Notes: generated from the letters alone by a model not told the origin. 64,000 bases of DNA from an uncultured Dehalococcoidia bacterium (GCA_958295865.1 CATQHF010000004.1:310001-374000), one strand, 5' to 3'. Positions 38,925 through 47,693 are shown, counted from the first letter of the stretch. Translations and numbers: made by a program.

Positions 38925-39038
38925 ATGCAATTCCCCTGGATTGCGATTGGCATTGCCGTAATCGGCATTCAGATGACCACTTTTATCGGCAAGCGGGAAG
39001 TCGAGAATGGAACATTGACGCAGGTGGGCGACGACTAG
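38925..39038 (+). CDS. Possible 37-residue membrane peptide
   Basis: ATG at 38925 to TAG at 39036-39038: one transmembrane-like helix (WIAIGIAVIGIQMTTFIG) with a charged end. Too short for a reliable call and no strong ribosome site. Its end overlaps the end of the convergent MFS gene. Confidence 0.25.
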   Translation: MQFPWIAIGIAVIGIQMTTFIGKREVENGTLTQVGDD

Positions 39039-40288
39039 GTTACGCGAGAAGTAGGATACATCAGCCCGGCAACCACCCCAACGACTGAAAACAGCGACAT
39101 CACCACAAGCCCCGTCTGCAAAGAGCCGCTCAACTCCGCCACCACGCCCACAATCATCGGGCCCGCCGCGAAACCCAGCCCCGCCAGCATAGCTACCAGC
39201 GCGCTCACCGCAGCGACCTCGCGCGGAAGTATGCCCTCAAACTCGAATGGCAGCATCTCCAGGGCAGGCACCGCTATCCATACCAGCCCCAGCGCCGTGA
39301 TTGCAATCGCAAGCAGCAGCGTGTTGGATGTCGATACGATGGCGAGCGCGAGCAGAACGTTCAGCAGCGCAGGCACGCTGAGCAGCAGCCGCCGGTTGTG
39401 GAACTTGCGATTGACCCATCCGCCCATAAGCGCGCCCGGTATAAGACCGTAGTACAGGAAGCCAAGCAAGGGTCCTCCGAGCGTTATCTCCACGCCCCTG
39501 TCTTCCAGCAGCAATGTGGGCAGGAATGTCACGATGCCCGTCCAAACCGATGCGAGCGCGAACATTACTATCGCAATGAGCCAGCCTTGCTTGTACTTTC
39601 GCAGAGCCGTGAGCGGGCTTGTGGGCTGATTTCGCAGCGCATCGCCGATGTCCCGCACGGGCGCTTTGCTCTCTCGCGCCACGAACATGAAGGCGACGGC
39701 TTGCAATGCCACAAAGCCCGCCTGCATGTAGTACGCGCCGCGCCAGCTTCCAAGCGCGACTATCAGCAGCGCGCCAGTGCTGACGGCTGCCGCGAGCAGT
39801 AGGCTGTGCTGCGACAGACCTACGGCGTTTATCAGCGTGTACTGACGCCGCGCCGCCCACTGCTGAAACAGCAAGGGACGCGCCGCTATCGTCAAGGAGT
39901 GAAAGAGCACAGCGAGGAAGCGCGCCGCGAACAGCATCGGAAAGCCGTTCGCAAGCCCCTGCAATAGCAGCAGCGGCGCTACGAGCCACATGGACAACTG
40001 AGTTACCACTACTGGACGGAAGCGCGAAAACCAGACGCCGAACGGCAGCACCGCCGCCGCCGCCGTCACCCACCAGACGCCTTGCAGAAGCCCGGCTTGC
40101 AGCGGAGTGAGCGCGAGGTCTTGCGAAATGAAGGGCAGGAACACGCCCAGCACGAACGACGAAAGGCGCAGGGTGCTGAGCTGCAAGTGCGACAGCAGCA
40201 GCACCGCCCAGCCGCGCGGCGATGTGCGCTCTATGCCATCAGGTGGCGATGTCGATGATGACAAACTCACACATACGCCCGGCGACAA
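39035..40288 (-). CDS. Major facilitator superfamily transporter
   Basis: 417 residues, about 12 transmembrane segments, no canonical motif A visible in the loop 2-3. Typical MFS pattern with FLPFISQDLALTPLQAGLLQGVWW at the start and a C-terminal GLVMYPTSRVT. It lies between the CoA-transferase B and FAH genes, so a carboxylate or drug-like substrate is plausible. The start is a non-ATG codon and could be further downstream. Confidence 0.82.
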   Translation of the reverse strand: MSPGVCVSLSSSTSPPDGIERTSPRGWAVLLLSHLQLSTLRLSSFVLGVFLPFISQDLALTPLQAGLLQGVWWVTAAAAVLPFGVWFSRFRPVVVTQLSMWLVAPLLLLQGLANGFPMLFAARFLAVLFHSLTIAARPLLFQQWAARRQYTLINAVGLSQHSLLLAAAVSTGALLIVALGSWRGAYYMQAGFVALQAVAFMFVARESKAPVRDIGDALRNQPTSPLTALRKYKQGWLIAIVMFALASVWTGIVTFLPTLLLEDRGVEITLGGPLLGFLYYGLIPGALMGGWVNRKFHNRRLLLSVPALLNVLLALAIVSTSNTLLLAIAITALGLVWIAVPALEMLPFEFEGILPREVAAVSALVAMLAGLGFAAGPMIVGVVAELSGSLQTGLVVMSLFSVVGVVAGLMYPTSRVT

Positions 40289-40291
40289 CTA

Positions 40292-40325
40292 GGTTCTGTG
40301 GACATTTTGAAGTTTCACACCGTCA
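40292..40325. repeat. MITE-2 left end, solitary
   Basis: GGTTCTGTGGACATTTTGA preceded by TA, as in the other MITE-2 copies, but no matching right end within 300 bases. Probably a truncated copy, directly at the start of the MFS gene. Confidence 0.6.
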
Positions 40326-40365
40326 TTCCCGTGAAAGCGGGGAAGCCGGAGCAATATCTTCTATC

Positions 40366-40602
40366 CTATGAAAACGCGATGGTGATGACGGTCATAGCAG
40401 TGATAACCATCACCAGACCGGCGCCCTGTATCCACAGAGCGCGATACATGTCGGCGCGCAATTCAGCCAAGTCAGCTTTGGTTGCAACATTTTCTCCAAG
40501 CGATGTTTGGATGGCGGAGACGATAGCCTCCGACTGCACATCGTCGAAACCGGCTGCCTTGAGCGCTTGGGCTATTCGGAGAGTGTCAAATGTGGTAGCC
40601 AT
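40366..40602 (-). CDS. Small DUF1640-like membrane protein
   Basis: 78 residues. A coiled-coil-prone N-terminus (FDTLRIAQALKAAGFDDVQSEAIVSAIQ), the TKADLAELRADMYRAL segment, and one transmembrane helix (VMVITAMTVITIAF). This matches the short DUF1640 family of membrane-anchored coiled coils of unknown role. The neighbouring gene at 40668 is a shortened tandem copy. Confidence 0.7.
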   Translation of the reverse strand: MATTFDTLRIAQALKAAGFDDVQSEAIVSAIQTSLGENVATKADLAELRADMYRALWIQGAGLVMVITAMTVITIAFS

Positions 40603-40667
40603 TGCTTTCTCCTCTATCTACCCATCCATTCTAGCATCCCAACCAAGTACGTACACTTTCCACTATC

Positions 40668-40856
40668 CTATGAGATTGCTGCGATGACAGCGACCGCAAC
40701 TCCGACAATGGCAGTCGTAATCATCACGAAGCCTGCGCCCTGTACCCACAGAGCGCGGTATATGTCGGCGCGCAATTCAGCCAAGTCAGCTTTGGTTGCG
40801 AACTCCCCTCCAAGCGATGTTTGTATGGCGGAGTCGCTTGAATTGTTTCTAGGCAT
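40668..40856 (-). CDS. Shortened tandem copy of the DUF1640-like protein
   Basis: 62 residues. Residues 9-60 repeat the second half of the 40366 gene (SAIQTSLG, ATKADLAELRAD.YRALWVQGAG), but the N-terminal helix is missing. Its 5' end overlaps the end of the FAH gene by 8 bases. Probably a decaying duplicate. Confidence 0.5.
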   Translation of the reverse strand: MPRNNSSDSAIQTSLGGEFATKADLAELRADIYRALWVQGAGFVMITTAIVGVAVAVIAAIS

Positions 40857-41760
40857 ACTTGCCGGTCAGTTGCGGCGTCGTGCCCTCGTTGCCCGCTTCC
40901 TCCCATTCGTGGCGCGTCTCTCTGCCCCAGGTGCGCTTGAGGTCGTCCCGCACATGCAGGTGCAGCATGCCCAGCCCCTCTACTTCCATGTCGATGGTAT
41001 CGCCGTCCTGGATGGCGCTCAGCCCGTAGTGGTTCGTGCCAGTCGCCACCACATCGCCCGGCTCCAGCGAATGCACCGAGGTTATCCACTCGATTACACG
41101 CGGGATCTTGTGCGCCATGTCGTCGGTATTGAAGTCCTGGCAAAGGCGGTCGTTGACCCAGAGCTTGACGGGCAGGCTCTGCGGGTCCGCGATCTCATCT
41201 GCCGTAACGAGGTATGGACCCATCGGCGCGAATGTCTCGCGGGATTTCATCTGGTAGAACGCGGGTATGCCGCGCGCCGACACATCTATGAAGTTCATGT
41301 AGCCGAAGATGTAGTCGAAAGCGTCCTCTGCCTTGACCTGCCATGCATGCTTGCTGATGACCAGTCCCAACTCCGCCTCGTGCTCGAATATCGACGCCCC
41401 TACATCCGGCAGCAATATGGTGTCGCCATTGCCGATTACGCCGTTGGGCGACTTGTTGAAGGCGTTTATCGGCGCGGGTTCGGAGCGTGTGCCGTTCTCC
41501 ATGTAGTTGACCGCCATGCAAGCGATGTTAATCGGGCGCGGCGCGGGGGAGCGCAGCCGAACGCTCGACAGCGGCACTCCGTCGCCCTCGCTGATTGCTT
41601 GCTCTATGTGCGGCTTGTGCGTGTCGAAATCGGCTATCAGCCCCGACAGGATGTCCTGCGGCGACACATGGGGGATGCGCTCCGCGGCAGCCGACAGGTC
41701 AATAACGCTATCGCCCTTGACAGCGCCCAGCTTGAAGTCGTCGAAGAATACGAGTTTCAT
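40849..41760 (-). CDS. Fumarylacetoacetate hydrolase family protein
   Basis: 303 residues. Metal-binding residues Glu in SIFEHEAELGLVI, FDYIFGYMNFIDVSARG (family motif) and GDVVATGTNHYGL. FAH-fold enzymes hydrolyse or decarboxylate 2-keto-enol acids at the end of aromatic catabolism. Between MFS and CoA-transferase A, consistent with a degradative cluster. Substrate unknown. Confidence 0.92.
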   Translation of the reverse strand: MKLVFFDDFKLGAVKGDSVIDLSAAAERIPHVSPQDILSGLIADFDTHKPHIEQAISEGDGVPLSSVRLRSPAPRPINIACMAVNYMENGTRSEPAPINAFNKSPNGVIGNGDTILLPDVGASIFEHEAELGLVISKHAWQVKAEDAFDYIFGYMNFIDVSARGIPAFYQMKSRETFAPMGPYLVTADEIADPQSLPVKLWVNDRLCQDFNTDDMAHKIPRVIEWITSVHSLEPGDVVATGTNHYGLSAIQDGDTIDMEVEGLGMLHLHVRDDLKRTWGRETRHEWEEAGNEGTTPQLTGKYA

Positions 41761-42107
41761 GGTTTTAACTCCCTTCGGTCGTTAAGGTTGTCAGTTTTTT
41801 CAGTATATCAGTTTGTCAGTGATTAGGTTCTGTGGACAATTTGACCTTTTCATCTCGTCATTCCTGCGAAAGCAGAAATCCGGTGCTTCCAAAGGGCGCA
41901 AATGCCAACAAAGCCTAATCCTGTCGCAGGGACTTTCAATTGTCACCCCGAACGGAGTGAGGGGTCTAAAATCCTTGCCATATCAGGCGTGTTGCCCGCA
42001 GAAACTTTAGATTGCTCACTCCGCCGCGCTGCGCTCGAAATGGCAGGGAGAACTATGCTCTGACAATTGAAAGATCCTGGTTTTCAATACCCCCCGCCGC
42101 GCAAGCC
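41761..42107. other. Intergenic gap of repeats
   Basis: No gene seen. It contains MITE-2 copy B (41826-41915) and a CACCCCGAACGGAGTGAGGG-type unit near 41942-41962 plus AAAATCC, the same family as the segments near 8980, 49960 and 52270. Confidence 0.6.
41826..41915. repeat. MITE-2 copy B (90 bp, degenerate)
   Basis: Begins GGTTCTGTGGACAATTTGACC and ends AAATGCCAACAAAGCC, flanked by TA on both sides (41824-41825 and 41916-41917). Contains one ATTCCTGCGAAAGCAG hairpin. Shorter than the full-length copies. Confidence 0.65.
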
Positions 42108-42818
42108 CTATATCTTGACCACGCGGTTCACATAGATGGCGGGCGTGTGTACGCCGTGCCCGTCTATATCGCCGACCGCGACCACTTCATCGACTTCCAT
42201 GATGGTGGTGCGCGCCGCCGTAGCCATGACGCCGTTGAAGTTGCGCGAAGTGCCGCGATAGACGATGTTGCCGAGCGGGTCAGCCTTGTGCGCTCGCAGC
42301 AGCGCGAAGTCCGCCTTGAGCGCGTACTCCAGCACATGTTCTCTGCCGTCGAACGCGCGAGTCTCCTTGCCCTCGGCTAGCAGCGTACCCGCGCCGGTGG
42401 GCGTGTAGAACGCCGCGATGCCCGCGCCGCCTATGCGTATGCGCTCCGCGAGCGTCCCCTGCGGCACAAGCTCCAGCTCTACCTTGCCCTCGCGGTAGGC
42501 GCGCTCATACGACGTCGGACGCGAGGGCGAGGGCGACACCGGGAACGACGCCACCACCTTCTTGACCTGCTCGTTGTCCACCAGAATGCCGATGTCTATC
42601 GGGCGGTCGCCGGGGATAGTGCCGAAGCCGATGACACTCGCAAGCCCCGCCGTATTGCTGATAATCGTCAGCTCGCGCGCGCCTTGATCGCGCAGCGCGC
42701 GAATGAGATTTTGCGGCGTGCCACCCGGCCCCGCGAAGCCGTCTATCATCAGAGTCGCGCCGTCCGGAATATCCGCCACCGCCGCCTCGAACGACGCCAT
42801 AACCTTGTTTATCGCCAT
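42108..42818 (-). CDS. CoA-transferase subunit A (3-oxoacid type)
   Basis: 236 residues. Starts INKVMASFEAAVADIPDGATLMIDGFAGPGGTPQNLI, the CoA-transferase alpha glycine motif, and ends with PAIYVNRVVKI. GTLAERIRIGGAGIAAFYTPTGAGT follows the usual alpha-subunit block. Pairs functionally with the subunit B at 37952. Confidence 0.92.
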   Translation of the reverse strand: MAINKVMASFEAAVADIPDGATLMIDGFAGPGGTPQNLIRALRDQGARELTIISNTAGLASVIGFGTIPGDRPIDIGILVDNEQVKKVVASFPVSPSPSRPTSYERAYREGKVELELVPQGTLAERIRIGGAGIAAFYTPTGAGTLLAEGKETRAFDGREHVLEYALKADFALLRAHKADPLGNIVYRGTSRNFNGVMATAARTTIMEVDEVVAVGDIDGHGVHTPAIYVNRVVKI

Positions 42819-43007
42819 ACGCCAAGCGCCTCATATAACTAGGATTGCAGAGCGTATTCTAACATGGATGGGCAGGATAGACAGGACTTGCAGAGGTATT
42901 CACAACACGCGCTGATTATCAAATCGTCATTCCTGCTTTCGCAGGAATCCAGCGCCTTGGCAAACCATCCCAAAGAAAACGCTACCTCGAGTCGCGGCGC
43001 ATGAAGC

Positions 43008-43448
43008 CTACCCGACGGAATAAGCCGTAGGGCAATCGCAGCCGTCCGGCGCTTCGCCCGGGGAATAGTCTTCAAGGGCTTGAAGCAGTTCTTCGGCTAA
43101 AGAAACGGCTCTACTCATCAGCCGCTCAGCCGAGTATGAGCGGCCCCTATATCTCAAAGGCGGGGCAAGTTGATAGTCGGCTTCGGAGCGCATCATCCTG
43201 AGGTCGTTCAGGCGCTGCCCGACTTTGATGGGCGCTGGAGCATTCAAGCTATTGAACCTGTCCCTCAATTCAGTATGACGCCTGTTTATATTGAGGGGCG
43301 CAGGCGACATTTCCGTTCTGAAATACCGGCAGCAGGACTCATGGTGCAGCCCGTAGTAAATCCTGTTTATCGCCGTTCTATACTGAGCCTCTGATGAGGC
43401 AGAGGACGCTATTTGCAAGCCCAACCGATAAAAGTCCAGAGGTCTCAT
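43008..43448 (-). CDS. HEPN-like protein of a two-gene module
   Basis: 146 residues. AINRIYYGLHHESCCRYFRTE and GQRLNDLRMMRSEADYQL match helical HEPN-like proteins (the second looks like the conserved R..ADY helix). Overlaps the upstream gene by 4 bases (ATGA). The last 15 residues are encoded by a repeat also present at about 44040-44100, so the C-terminus was reshaped by the repeat. Predicted RNase-like toxin partner, uncertain. Confidence 0.6.
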   Translation of the reverse strand: MRPLDFYRLGLQIASSASSEAQYRTAINRIYYGLHHESCCRYFRTEMSPAPLNINRRHTELRDRFNSLNAPAPIKVGQRLNDLRMMRSEADYQLAPPLRYRGRSYSAERLMSRAVSLAEELLQALEDYSPGEAPDGCDCPTAYSVG

Positions 43449-43813
43449 ACATCAATCGGCTCCAAGCCAAAGTAAATCGTCTTGCTGTAATCTTGCTTTT
43501 GAGCGTCCGACCAAGACGCCGATTTTTCGACCACCGCTTCAACGATAGCGTTGTCCACTCGCCGCCGCTCGACTTCATCCGCATCAGCCCAGAGCGTCAG
43601 AAGCAATATAGGCGGAACAGGCTCGTCAGGGCTGGCCCAAGGCGAAACTACGGCAGATTTGAGAGTATCCCCAAGCTCTTCATGCGCCAGCTCATAGATT
43701 GTCTGCAAGACCTGAGCTCTGAAATGAGTGCGAAGCGCCACAGCATCGGGCGTGAAATAAAGGCTACCTTCCACAAGTGAGTTCAATGTCCTGGAATAAT
43801 TACGAACTGTCAC
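43445..43813 (-). CDS. Partner protein of the HEPN-like gene
   Basis: 122 residues, no clear family. The central LLLTLWADADEVERRRVDNAIVEAV is a beta strand followed by an acidic helix; no nucleotidyltransferase GS motif was found. Translationally coupled to the HEPN-like gene. Possibly the antitoxin of the module; that is inference from position only. Confidence 0.5.
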   Translation of the reverse strand: MTVRNYSRTLNSLVEGSLYFTPDAVALRTHFRAQVLQTIYELAHEELGDTLKSAVVSPWASPDEPVPPILLLTLWADADEVERRRVDNAIVEAVVEKSASWSDAQKQDYSKTIYFGLEPIDV

Positions 43814-43925
43814 CGGATTTACCCCTTATGCCGCAAGGCGTTGCGGATGATTTCACCAAGTACCCGTCGCATCTCCGTTTCTTATTCTAACACGGCTGAA
43901 AAGAAGACACAGGACTTGTAGAAGA

Positions 43926-44047
43926 TAGCGTTTTCATTCAGACGGCAAGCCTTTTCGTCATTCTTGCGAAAGCCACGTCCCCCCTGCGGAAGCAGGGGCA
44001 GGAATCCAGCGCCATATAGCAACAAAACAGGCTGGCAGAAAACGCTA
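43926..44047. repeat. MITE-3-like element (122 bp)
   Basis: Terminal inverted repeats TAGCGTTTTC (43926-43935) and GAAAACGCTA (44038-44047). Interior holds GTCATTCTTGCG and GGAATCCAGCGCC. Right flank (CCTCGAGTTGCGG ... TAAGCCGTAGGGC) is repeated near 42981-43035, within the HEPN-like gene. Confidence 0.55.
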
Positions 44048-44111
44048 CCTCGAGTTGCGGCGCATGAAGCCTACCCCACGAAATAAGCCGTAGGGCAATA
44101 GCCGCCGCCCC

Positions 44112-44453
44112 TCAGCCCCCCGCCCGCGAGCGTCTTGGCGGCGCGAACACCACTAGCAGCGTCAGCGTTTCCGTGATGGAGTGGAAGCGATGCGGCGCGC
44201 CCGTCTCCACGAATACGACCGTTCCCGCCTTTACCTCGCGGTCGTCATCGCCGACTTGGATGCGCGCCGCGCCACTCACGACATAGTAGATTTCGTCCTC
44301 TGTGTGCGGCTGCTGCGGATCGACGTCGCCCGCCGGCAGCACATACAGCCCCAGGCTCAATGTGTCCGCCATGAAGAACTCCAAGTAGCGCTCCCCAAGC
44401 CGCTGCTGCGCCGCTATCAGGTCGGCAATCTCGAATGTGTCCATAACTCGCAT
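44112..44453 (-). CDS. Cupin-domain protein
   Basis: 113 residues from the ATG at 44453; the ATG at 44444 is equally possible (AAAGGGG spacing). The cupin metal motif PHTEDEIYYVVSG and second half GTVVFVETGAPHRFHSI are clear. Single-domain cupins bind a metal and act in sugar or small-molecule chemistry or as sensors. Divergent from the GNAT gene at 44495. Confidence 0.85.
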   Translation of the reverse strand: MRVMDTFEIADLIAAQQRLGERYLEFFMADTLSLGLYVLPAGDVDPQQPHTEDEIYYVVSGAARIQVGDDDREVKAGTVVFVETGAPHRFHSITETLTLLVVFAPPRRSRAGG

Positions 44454-44494
44454 ACCCCTTTCAACTTTGGTGCGCTTATCATAAACTAGACGCC

Positions 44495-44974
44495 ATGACA
44501 GATATAAGTGTACGACAGGCAACTCGCGCGGACATAGAACGCATCGCGGCGTTCCAGCAGGCGATGGCGCGGGAGACCGAGGGCAAGACGCTGGACGCCC
44601 CCACGCTGCGACAGGGCATAGCCGCCGTGTTCGATGCGCCGCGCAAGGGCTTCTACATCGTCGCCGTCGCCAATACCGATAACGACGGCGCGCCGCCGGT
44701 TGTGGGCAGCCTGCTAATCACCTACGAGTGGAGCGACTGGCGCAACGCCACCTTCTGGTGGATTCAGAGCGTCTATGTCGATGCCGACTGGCGGCGCAGA
44801 GGCGTCTATCGCGCGATGTACGACCACATCTTCGACATCGCAAGCGGTAGCGGCGACATCTGCGGCATACGGCTGTATGTGGAGCGCGCCAACACCGTCG
44901 CCCAGCAGACCTACGACGCACTCGGCATGCACAAGTCGCACTATGACCTATACGAGATAGACTTCATGCCATAA
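44495..44974 (+). CDS. GNAT-family acetyltransferase
   Basis: 159 residues. Acetyl-CoA-binding motif VDADWRRRGVYRAMYDHIF and the C-terminal GIRLYVERANTVAQQTYDALGM pattern. N-terminus ISVRQATRADIERIAAFQ is typical. Substrate unknown; 41 bases separate it from the divergent cupin gene. Confidence 0.88.
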   Translation: MTDISVRQATRADIERIAAFQQAMARETEGKTLDAPTLRQGIAAVFDAPRKGFYIVAVANTDNDGAPPVVGSLLITYEWSDWRNATFWWIQSVYVDADWRRRGVYRAMYDHIFDIASGSGDICGIRLYVERANTVAQQTYDALGMHKSHYDLYEIDFMP

Positions 44975-45031
44975 GCAAGCCGCGCGCTGCCACTAGACGA
45001 AGATAGCGCCCGGACACACGGAGGAACAACA

Positions 45032-45448
45032 ATGCTGCCTGATAATATCAGTGAGTTCATATCCAAGAACGACAAGGCGGTGCTGAGCACATTTCGGCGC
45101 AACGGCGCGGCGCAGCTGAGCATCGTCAGCGTTGGCGCATACGGCGAGGGCGCGGCGTTCACCACGACCGCAGACCGCGCCAAGCTCGCCAACCTGCGCC
45201 GCGATGCCCGCTGCTCGCTGCTGGTGTCGCATGATAGCTGGTGGGGATTCGTGGTGCTGGAGGGCGCGGCGCGCATAATGTCCGCCGACAACACCGACGC
45301 CGAAGAACTCAGAATGGCGTTCCGCGATGTCTATCGCTCTATCTCCGGCGAGCATCCCGATTGGGACGACTACGACCGCGCGATGGTGGAGGACAGGCGC
45401 GCCGTCGTCATCGTCATACCGGAACGCATCTACGGCACCGCCCTATAA
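45032..45448 (+). CDS. PPOX-class F420-dependent oxidoreductase
   Basis: 138 residues. PNPOx-fold pattern: ISEFISKNDKAVLSTFRRNGAAQLS, AAFTTTADRAKLANLRRDARCSLLV and the C-terminal VVIVIPERIYG. The TRxKxxNLRR stretch is common in F420-dependent members of the split-barrel family. Reduces unknown small molecules using F420H2. GGAGGAACAACA precedes the start. Confidence 0.85.
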   Translation: MLPDNISEFISKNDKAVLSTFRRNGAAQLSIVSVGAYGEGAAFTTTADRAKLANLRRDARCSLLVSHDSWWGFVVLEGAARIMSADNTDAEELRMAFRDVYRSISGEHPDWDDYDRAMVEDRRAVVIVIPERIYGTAL

Positions 45449-45486
45449 CATGGCAACGGGCCGCTCCGCAATCTTGAGTACGGGTA

Positions 45487-45552
45487 GGGTATTCTCAACA
45501 CGCGGTCGATACGCCGCCCGGATTGTAATGCCAATACATGTTGAGAATACCC
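45487..45552. repeat. 14-bp inverted repeat between convergent genes
   Basis: GGGTATTCTCAACA (45487-45500) and TGTTGAGAATACCC (45539-45552), perfect 14-bp arms with a 38-base loop. It lies between the PPOX gene and the convergent secreted-protein gene; could be a bidirectional terminator or remains of an element. Confidence 0.7.
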
Positions 45553-45564
45553 ACGGGAAAAAGA

Positions 45565-46290
45565 TCACTCTTTGGGATTGAAGATGTGATAGTCCTCGCG
45601 CGGATTGGGCCCGCCCAGCGTTATATCGTTCCCGCACAGCCAGAACATAATGGCGCTCGAAAGCGGTCGCGGCGCGTTCTTGGGCGGTATCACTATCAGG
45701 TTGCCCACGAAGTACGCCCTATAACACCCGTTATGCTGCTCTTTCGAAACGGAAAGGCCAATGTCTCCCTCGAAAGTCCAGGTCTCCTTGCCCGTCTCCA
45801 ACACCCTGCTGCCCGAAATGAACACCGAACCCTTCGCTCCCTGGAACCTGCCCGTGCCCGCCTTGACCTGAAGGAAGCGCTTCCAGTAGCCGATGCCGTT
45901 CTCATCCGAGGGGCAGATAAAGCCAATCGTCTGCGTCATTATCAGCACATCGCCTTCAGTCGTCTCCCAGACGAAATTGTTCACGCCGGGCGCGGGAACG
46001 CTGCACGAACCCGACTGGCTCGAAACGCCGGACATGTCATCCACGAAGCGGAAGCGCGCCGTGCCGCTCCCTATGTCCACAGCGTCAAACTCGCCCTCGA
46101 ACTCCACCCGGCATTCGCCCGTATCGGAACACTCATCAGGGTTGGTTATCTCCGAAGTCCCGGAGCCGACGCCCTCGAAGACTTCAGTCCTGCCATCCGC
46201 TTGGGCGTCAGCCGTCATCAGCCCCAGCAGCAAGAATGCTACGAGTATGGAAACAAGCGAAAATCTTATCTTGCCAGAGCGCCAGTTCAT
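45565..46290 (-). CDS. Secreted protein of unknown function
   Basis: 241 residues with a clear signal peptide (SLVSILVAFLLLGLMTADAQA, cleavage near residue 31). The mature part is beta-rich with paired Cys (ECSDTGEC, SCSVP, CYRAYF, LCGND). TGRFQGAKGSVFISG is a pattern seen in beta-barrel secreted proteins. No enzyme motif. The ribosome site AGGCGCAAG lies upstream of the ATG on the minus strand. Confidence 0.75.
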   Translation of the reverse strand: MNWRSGKIRFSLVSILVAFLLLGLMTADAQADGRTEVFEGVGSGTSEITNPDECSDTGECRVEFEGEFDAVDIGSGTARFRFVDDMSGVSSQSGSCSVPAPGVNNFVWETTEGDVLIMTQTIGFICPSDENGIGYWKRFLQVKAGTGRFQGAKGSVFISGSRVLETGKETWTFEGDIGLSVSKEQHNGCYRAYFVGNLIVIPPKNAPRPLSSAIMFWLCGNDITLGGPNPREDYHIFNPKE

Positions 46291-46301
46291 CTTGCGCCTC
46301 C

Positions 46302-47693
46302 TTATGTAGAAGAAGTGGAGGCTGTGATGTCGCAGCCTATATTCGCCACCAGCTCGGACGCAATCCCCGTATATCCGGCCGGCGTCAGCGTCAGCAGCCG
46401 TTCCTTGTCGTCCTTCGGCAACTCAAGGTCTGACACGAAATCGCGCAAGTCCGCCCGCGTGATGCGCCGCCCCCGCGTGAACGCCTTCAGCCGCTCGTAT
46501 GCGTCGCCCGGGCCCTGCTTTCGCATGACCGTCTGCACCGCTTCCGCCAGCACCTCCCAGGCGTCATCCAGCTCGGCGGCGAGCAGGTCTTCATCAACGG
46601 CAACTTGCCGCAATCCGCGCATCGCCGAGCGCAGCCCGACGATGCCATGCCCGATGGCGGGCCCCAGGTTGCGAAGCGCGGACGAGTCCGTCAGGTCACG
46701 CTGCAACCTCGACACCGGCAACTTGGTCGCCAGATGCTCCAGCAGCGTACTGCTGACGCCGATATTCGCCTCCGAGTTCTCGAAGTTGATGGGGTTCACC
46801 TTGTGCGGCATCGTGGAAGAGCCGACCTCGCCCTCGACCGGCTTCTGCCTGAACACGCCCAGCGATATGTACGCCCACATGTCGCGGTCGAAATCCAGCG
46901 TAACGGTGTTGAAGCGTACAAGCGCGTGAAATATCTCCGCGATATAGTCGTGCGGCTCTATCTGAGTCGTCAGCGGATTATGCGTCAGCCCCAGCCGCTC
47001 CACGAAGCGGCGCGAAATCCCCTGCCAGTCCGCATCCGGGTATGCGACAGCGTGGGCGTTGTAGCTGCCCACCGCGCCGTTGAACTTGCCCAGATATTCG
47101 GCGGCTTCGAGTTGGCGCAGCTGCCGCCGCCAGCGATACACAAATACCGCGAGCTCCTTGCCCAGCGTCGTGGGCGATGCCAATTGCCCGTGCGTGCGCG
47201 CCAGCAGTGGAGCGCCGCCGGTCTCAGTCGCAAGCGCCGCCACGCTGTCCACCAGCGCCCTCGCCTGCGGCAGCCACTCATCGCGCAGCGCGCCCTTGAG
47301 CATCAGCGCGTGGGACAGGTTGTTGATGTCCTCCGATGTGCAGCAAAAATGCACCCACTCGCACACATCCTCCAGCGAAGTGCCGACGAGATTCTCGCGG
47401 ATGTAGTATTCGATCGCCTTCACATCGTGATTGGTGACGCGCTCAATCTGCTTGACGCGCAACGCGGCGGCATCGTCGAATTGCGCTACGAGCGCGCGCA
47501 GCAGCGTCTGTTCGGCAGCGGTAAGCGCGCGCATATCGGCGATTTCGGCGCAGCCCGCCATCTCAAGCAGCCACTCCACCTCCACCTGCAAGCGGCGCTT
47601 GATGAGCGCCCACTCAGACAGATGGTCGGCAAGCCCCGCAACCTGCGCGGCATATCGTCCGTCCAGCGGCGTTATCGCTCTTATAGGGTTCAT
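46302..47693 (-). CDS. purB: Adenylosuccinate lyase
   Basis: 463 residues from the ATG at 47693 (GAGGAA 7 bases before). Fumarase-superfamily signature GSSTMPHKVNPINFENSEAN (catalytic Ser loop; given here as GSSTMPHKVNPINFENS), plus RTHGQLASPTTLGKE and HFCCTSEDINN. The type with NFENSE is the E. coli-like PurB class. It acts twice in purine synthesis. Not linked to other pur genes here. Confidence 0.96.
   Translation of the reverse strand: MNPIRAITPLDGRYAAQVAGLADHLSEWALIKRRLQVEVEWLLEMAGCAEIADMRALTAAEQTLLRALVAQFDDAAALRVKQIERVTNHDVKAIEYYIRENLVGTSLEDVCEWVHFCCTSEDINNLSHALMLKGALRDEWLPQARALVDSVAALATETGGAPLLARTHGQLASPTTLGKELAVFVYRWRRQLRQLEAAEYLGKFNGAVGSYNAHAVAYPDADWQGISRRFVERLGLTHNPLTTQIEPHDYIAEIFHALVRFNTVTLDFDRDMWAYISLGVFRQKPVEGEVGSSTMPHKVNPINFENSEANIGVSSTLLEHLATKLPVSRLQRDLTDSSALRNLGPAIGHGIVGLRSAMRGLRQVAVDEDLLAAELDDAWEVLAEAVQTVMRKQGPGDAYERLKAFTRGRRITRADLRDFVSDLELPKDDKERLLTLTPAGYTGIASELVANIGCDITASTSST

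Noticed and set aside
40603..40667. Possible attachment site between the DUF1640 copies
   Set aside because: Only a short CTATCCTATGA match; explained by simple tandem duplication.
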